Source of the DNA: Candidatus Omnitrophota bacterium
GTDB lineage: Bacteria > Omnitrophota > Gorgyraeia > 2-01-FULL-45-10
Reading direction: 5' to 3'
Assembly: GCA_022703295.1 (NCBI GenBank)
Contig: JAKLDX010000011.1
Span: forward strand, 1 to 15,874
DNA length: 15,874 bases
A program made the position numbers and the translations under genes. This document shows, in pieces, positions 13,630 to 15,874 of this stretch (the stretch's first letter is position 1; every line of letters starts with the position of its first letter). Under the pieces are notes generated by a model. That model saw nothing but the letters and a program-made list of their open reading frames with translations. It searched no databases and was not told the origin of the DNA.

Positions 13630-15014
13630 TTTTTCAGGATGTTATCGTAAAGTTTTACATAATCGGCCGCTGAGGCCTTCCATGAAAAATCGAGCTTCAT
13701 GATCTTTTTGACAAGGGCCTCCCAGGCCTCTTTATGGTTGTAGACCTGGAGCGCTTTCTTTACGGCGTTGAAAAAGTATTCCGGCTTATATGTCTCAAAA
13801 GTAAAGCCGCTCCCCTTGCGCGTTTTCAGGTCGAATTCCTCCACGCTGTCTTTCAGGCCGCCCGTCTGCCTGACAACCGGCACCGTCCCGTATTTAAAAC
13901 TTATCATCTGTCCGAGGCCGCATGGCTCATATCTTGACGGCATAAGGAATATGTCACAGCCGGCGTATATCTTCTGCGCGAGGACCGCGTCAAATTTCAG
14001 GTTTATAGAGGTATTCTTCGGGTGTCTCTTAGCCATCTTCTCGAACAGGACGTGATATTTATTATCACCGGTGCCGAGAAGGATGAACTGGACTTTCATG
14101 TTCAGAAGGTCATCTATTATTTTTGCCAGCAGGTCCAGGCCCTTCTGGTCCGCGAGGCGCGATATTATGCCTATGGTCGGGATATCGCGGTCGATCTTGA
14201 AGTTAGATTCCTTCTGCAGCATCTCTTTGTTAAGGTATTTGTCTTCGATATTTTCAACGGAATATTTCTTGAATATCTTTTTGTCGACTGCTGGATTCCA
14301 TACCCCGTAATCTATGCCGTTGAGTATGCCGGACAGGACATCCTGGCGCGTCTTCAGGACACCTTCGAGCCCGCAACCGAATTCCTTGGTCAATATCTCA
14401 TTGGCGTAAGTCGGGCTTACCGTGCTTATAGCGTCGGAATATATGAGCCCCGCCTTCATCAGATTCACTTTGCCGTAAAATTCAAAATAGTTTATGGTGA
14501 ATAACGACCAGTCGAGCCCCATCTTAGGGAATTGCTCTTTGTCAAAAAGTCCCTGATACGCCATGTTATGTATAGTGAACAAAACCTTGGTCTTCGCGAA
14601 GAAAGGGTCATATTTATAAAATGTATTTAAATATACCGGTATCAGCGCCGTCTGCCAGTCGTTGCATTGTATTATGTCAGGCCTGAAATTTTCTTTTTTG
14701 CATCTTTCAAGGGCCTCCTTGCAGAAAAATACGAACCTGTCAAGGTTATCCTGATAGTCCCCGAATTTATCACCGTATAATTCTTTTCTGTTAAAGTAAT
14801 CATCGTGCTCGATGAAGTAGACCTTTACGCCCGTGCCCATGGTCGCTTCTTTGCCTGCGACTTTCACGGAGGCGTATTTCGGCATTATCACCCTCACGTC
14901 AAGGCCGAGCTCTTCGAGCGCTATAGGAAGGCTGCCCGCGACATCCGCAAGTCCTCCGGTCTTCGCGAACGGTACCACCTCGCTCGACGCGAACAATACT
15001 TTAAGCTTTTCCAT
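13626..15014 (-). CDS. glgA: Glycogen (starch) synthase, ADP-glucose type
   Basis: Extends alpha-1,4-glucan chains from ADP-glucose (GT5 family, GT-B fold). The 462-residue protein begins with the substrate motif KTGGLADV (K18-V25). It shows CNDWQTALIPVY (117-128), TIHNMAYQGLF (147-157), the C-domain phosphate-binding residues R286 and K291 in SRLADQKGLDLL, and EPCGLGQ at 363-369 with the catalytic-site Glu. Both Rossmann halves are complete. The AAAGGAA ribosome site lies 11 bases upstream of the ATG. It sits between polA and coaE, an unexpected place for a storage gene. The ATGA junction couples it to coaE. No glgB, glgC or glgP is visible. Confidence 0.95.
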   Translation of the reverse strand: MEKLKVLFASSEVVPFAKTGGLADVAGSLPIALEELGLDVRVIMPKYASVKVAGKEATMGTGVKVYFIEHDDYFNRKELYGDKFGDYQDNLDRFVFFCKEALERCKKENFRPDIIQCNDWQTALIPVYLNTFYKYDPFFAKTKVLFTIHNMAYQGLFDKEQFPKMGLDWSLFTINYFEFYGKVNLMKAGLIYSDAISTVSPTYANEILTKEFGCGLEGVLKTRQDVLSGILNGIDYGVWNPAVDKKIFKKYSVENIEDKYLNKEMLQKESNFKIDRDIPTIGIISRLADQKGLDLLAKIIDDLLNMKVQFILLGTGDNKYHVLFEKMAKRHPKNTSINLKFDAVLAQKIYAGCDIFLMPSRYEPCGLGQMISFKYGTVPVVRQTGGLKDSVEEFDLKTRKGSGFTFETYKPEYFFNAVKKALQVYNHKEAWEALVKKIMKLDFSWKASAADYVKLYDNILKK

Positions 15015-15032
15015 TTACTTTAATTTCCTTTC

Positions 15033-15060
15033 TTTAGCTTACAGCTTAAAACTTACAGCT
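15033..15060 (-). repeat. Heptanucleotide repeat array between polA and glgA
   Basis: Coding-strand units AGCTGTA, AGTTTTA, AGCTGTA, AGCTAAA fill most of the 38-bp gap and run up to the glgA ribosome site (AAAGGAA). The first unit lies over the polA end: the last Leu codon and the TAA stop (15053-15055) consist of repeat bases. Confidence 0.75.
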
Positions 15061-15874
15061 TATAAGGTTCCGATTCCAGCCAATTCTTCCCGACTTCGAT
15101 ATGTGCCTCAACCGGCACTTTCAACTTTATGACCTTTTCCATCCCGTCCCGTAATACGCCGTGCGCTTCTTTGAGCTCGTCCTTAGGCACATCCAGCACA
15201 AGTTCGTCATGCACCTGAAGCGTCATGCGCGAATCCATTTTGTTTTTCGAGAGCTTATCGTTTATATCTATCATCGCTACTTTTATTATATCTGCCGCAG
15301 ACCCCTGAATAGGCGTATTTATCGCTGTCCTCTCGGCAAATTGGCGAAGCCTCATATCTTGGCTGTTTATCTCGGGTATATAGCGTCGCCTGCCCAAAAG
15401 CGTCGTTACGTAACCTTTTTCTCTGGCCTCCTCTATAAGGCCTTCCATATATTGCCTGACATCAGGATACCTTTCAAAATAAGCGTCTATGAACTCTTTC
15501 GCCTTATCAACCCCTATCTTCAGGCTTTGCGAAAGCCCGTACGGGCTCATCCCGTAGATGATCCCGAAATTAACTGTCTTCGCCATATTTCTCATCTCGG
15601 GCGTAACTTCTTTTTCTTCCACCCCGAATACGAGGCTCGCGGTAAAAGCGTGAATATCCAATCCTTCTTTGAACGCTTCTATGAGATTCTTGTCGCCGGA
15701 TAGATGCGCCAGTATCCTTAACTCTATCTGCGAATAATCGCAGGAGACAAGCAGGTTATTCTTACCGGAAGATATAATTGCCTTTCTTATCTTAGAACCA
15801 ATCTCCGTCTTAATCGGTATATTTTGAAGATTAGGGCTGCTTGAACTTAACCTTCCTGTTTCTGTCACGCACTG
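15053..15874 (-). CDS. polA: DNA polymerase I, C-terminal polymerase domain (5' end outside window)
   Basis: Fills gaps and removes primers in replication and repair. Only the last 273 residues are in the window; the frame is open to the right edge and no true start is visible (the GTG at 15868 is an internal Val codon). It begins within the TGRLSSSSPNLQNIP segment. Motif A is DYSQIELRILAHLSGD, motif B is RNMAKTVNFGIIYG with Phe at the ddNTP-discriminating position, and motif C is VHDEL. All polymerase catalytic Asp residues are therefore present. Presence of the 5' nuclease and the 3'-5' proofreading domain cannot be judged. It lies 38 bp upstream of glgA. Confidence 0.96.
   Translation of the reverse strand, partial: QCVTETGRLSSSSPNLQNIPIKTEIGSKIRKAIISSGKNNLLVSCDYSQIELRILAHLSGDKNLIEAFKEGLDIHAFTASLVFGVEEKEVTPEMRNMAKTVNFGIIYGMSPYGLSQSLKIGVDKAKEFIDAYFERYPDVRQYMEGLIEEAREKGYVTTLLGRRRYIPEINSQDMRLRQFAERTAINTPIQGSAADIIKVAMIDINDKLSKNKMDSRMTLQVHDELVLDVPKDELKEAHGVLRDGMEKVIKLKVPVEAHIEVGKNWLESEPYKL

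Noticed and set aside
15866..15868. Start codon of a short polymerase-like gene
   Set aside because: This GTG is an internal Val codon; the frame is open to the window edge and the sequence begins in the middle of the PolA polymerase domain.

Overview
The window is an unbroken, one-directional stretch of bacterial chromosome. All sixteen genes I can support lie on the minus strand, so transcription runs from the right end to the left end. No tRNA, rRNA, insertion sequence, CRISPR array or phage gene was seen.

Right part (15874 to about 6275) holds housekeeping genes in transcription order: polA (3' end only), glgA, coaE, rho, rpmE, prfA, prmC, murA, rpsP, trmD, rplS, rnhB. Many neighbours overlap by a few bases (ATGA at glgA/coaE and prfA/prmC; 10 to 16 bp at coaE/rho and prmC/murA), which suggests long co-transcribed units with translational coupling. 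The partial order rpmE-prfA-prmC-(x)-rpsP-trmD-rplS-rnhB, with no rimM, and the grouping of polA, coaE and rho resemble, from memory, chlamydial genomes.

Left part (about 6260 to 1) is a five-gene Wood-Ljungdahl operon behind a good sigma-70-type promoter: fhs, fchA, folD, metF, then acsB. acsB runs off the left edge. It encodes the bacterial form of acetyl-CoA synthase with all six A-cluster cysteines. Together the first four genes carry formate to methyl-tetrahydrofolate, and AcsB joins the methyl group with CO and CoA. Formate dehydrogenase, CO dehydrogenase, the corrinoid protein and its methyltransferase are not in view; some may lie just beyond the left edge.

The organism is probably an uncultured anaerobe of the PVC superphylum that has the acetyl-CoA pathway. 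Candidatus Omnitrophota is my best guess, from the chlamydia-like synteny plus the complete methyl branch. That is inference, not proof.

The two most unusual signals are as follows. (1) Four gene junctions carry arrays of a degenerate 7-bp tandem repeat, AGCYNTA on the coding strand. These often supply the stop codon of the upstream gene and end just before the next ribosome binding site; a fifth junction holds an AT-rich relative. (2) FolD carries Gln where the cyclohydrolase-essential Lys normally sits, and its gene lies next to a separate cyclohydrolase gene (fchA), suggesting a divided pathway step.
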